Origin: Trueperella pyogenes
GTDB taxonomy: Bacteria; Actinomycetota; Actinomycetes; Actinomycetales; Actinomycetaceae
DNA: 64,000 nt
Direction of reading: 5' to 3'
Assembly (NCBI RefSeq): GCF_900460345.1
Contig: NZ_UHHW01000002.1
Coordinates: forward strand, 372,001-436,000
Part shown: positions 63,995-64,000 of the stretch, piece after piece
Layout of the letters: the number at the start of each line of letters is the position of its first letter
Position numbering within the stretch: the stretch's first letter is position 1
Translations under genes and position numbers: made by a program
Notes under the pieces: generated by a model
Seen by the model: only the letters and a program-made list of their open reading frames with translations
The model's database searches: none
What the model was told of the DNA's origin: nothing

Positions 63995-64000
63995 TAAGAC

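Overview
The window is about 64 kb from a moderately high-GC actinobacterium of the Actinomycetaceae type. Supporting traits are lipoprotein lipoboxes, a TIGR03085/mycothiol-style protein, a monomeric NADP isocitrate dehydrogenase, and many promoters whose -10 box lies 6-7 nt before the start codon (leaderless mRNAs). A GH31-rich cluster that looks like a cycloalternan pathway, the overall gene content and the base composition point to Trueperella (for example T. pyogenes) or a close relative. The genus is an inference. I saw no rRNA, tRNA, CRISPR array, transposase or phage gene.

Layout. 1-6.1 kb: an arginine deiminase operon (arcA 3' end, arcB, arcC) that continues into an arginine:glycine-type amidinotransferase, an EamA-like transporter and an MHS-type MFS transporter, followed by a TetR regulator. 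6.9-9.25 kb (minus strand): nrdI, nrdF and an NADPH-FMN-reductase-like gene. NrdF lacks three metal-ligand glutamates (Q117, S177 and K211 replace them), the signature of the metal-free, DOPA-radical class Ie ribonucleotide reductase. A DtxR/IdeR-like iron box sits in the spacer of the promoter. 9.4-15.5 kb: housekeeping genes (GNATs, a small RelA/SpoT synthetase, a methyltransferase, a lipoprotein, a nitroreductase, mscL, def, a formate/nitrite channel). 15.6-20.6 kb: a complete Opp/Nik-type ABC importer. 20.6-23.1 kb: a DUF4870 protein, a TIGR03085 protein and a secreted nuclease-like lipoprotein.

23.4-38.3 kb: an alpha-glucan cluster. Two secreted GH31 enzymes (one with a CBM20, one with a CBM35) are encoded divergently from a sugar ABC importer without its own ATPase, a cytoplasmic GH31 enzyme and a GH13 oligo-1,6-glucosidase. 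A ROK repressor lies between. The likely logic is extracellular conversion of starch fragments to a cyclic glucan, private import, ring opening and hydrolysis to glucose. 38.3-48.4 kb: thiosulfate uptake (TsuB/TsuA), icd, a protein tyrosine phosphatase with an alpha/beta hydrolase, an M18 aminopeptidase, an acyl-CoA ligase, and lipA/lipB.

48.6-54.7 kb: a second Dpp/Opp importer whose two ATPase domains are fused. 54.7-58.9 kb: an intergenic region with a 77-bp dispersed repeat and a leaderless six-codon leader peptide, then a heterodimeric ABC exporter with one degenerate ATP site. 58.9-64 kb: a PH-like membrane protein, typA/bipA, a small membrane protein and a VanW-domain cell-wall protein.
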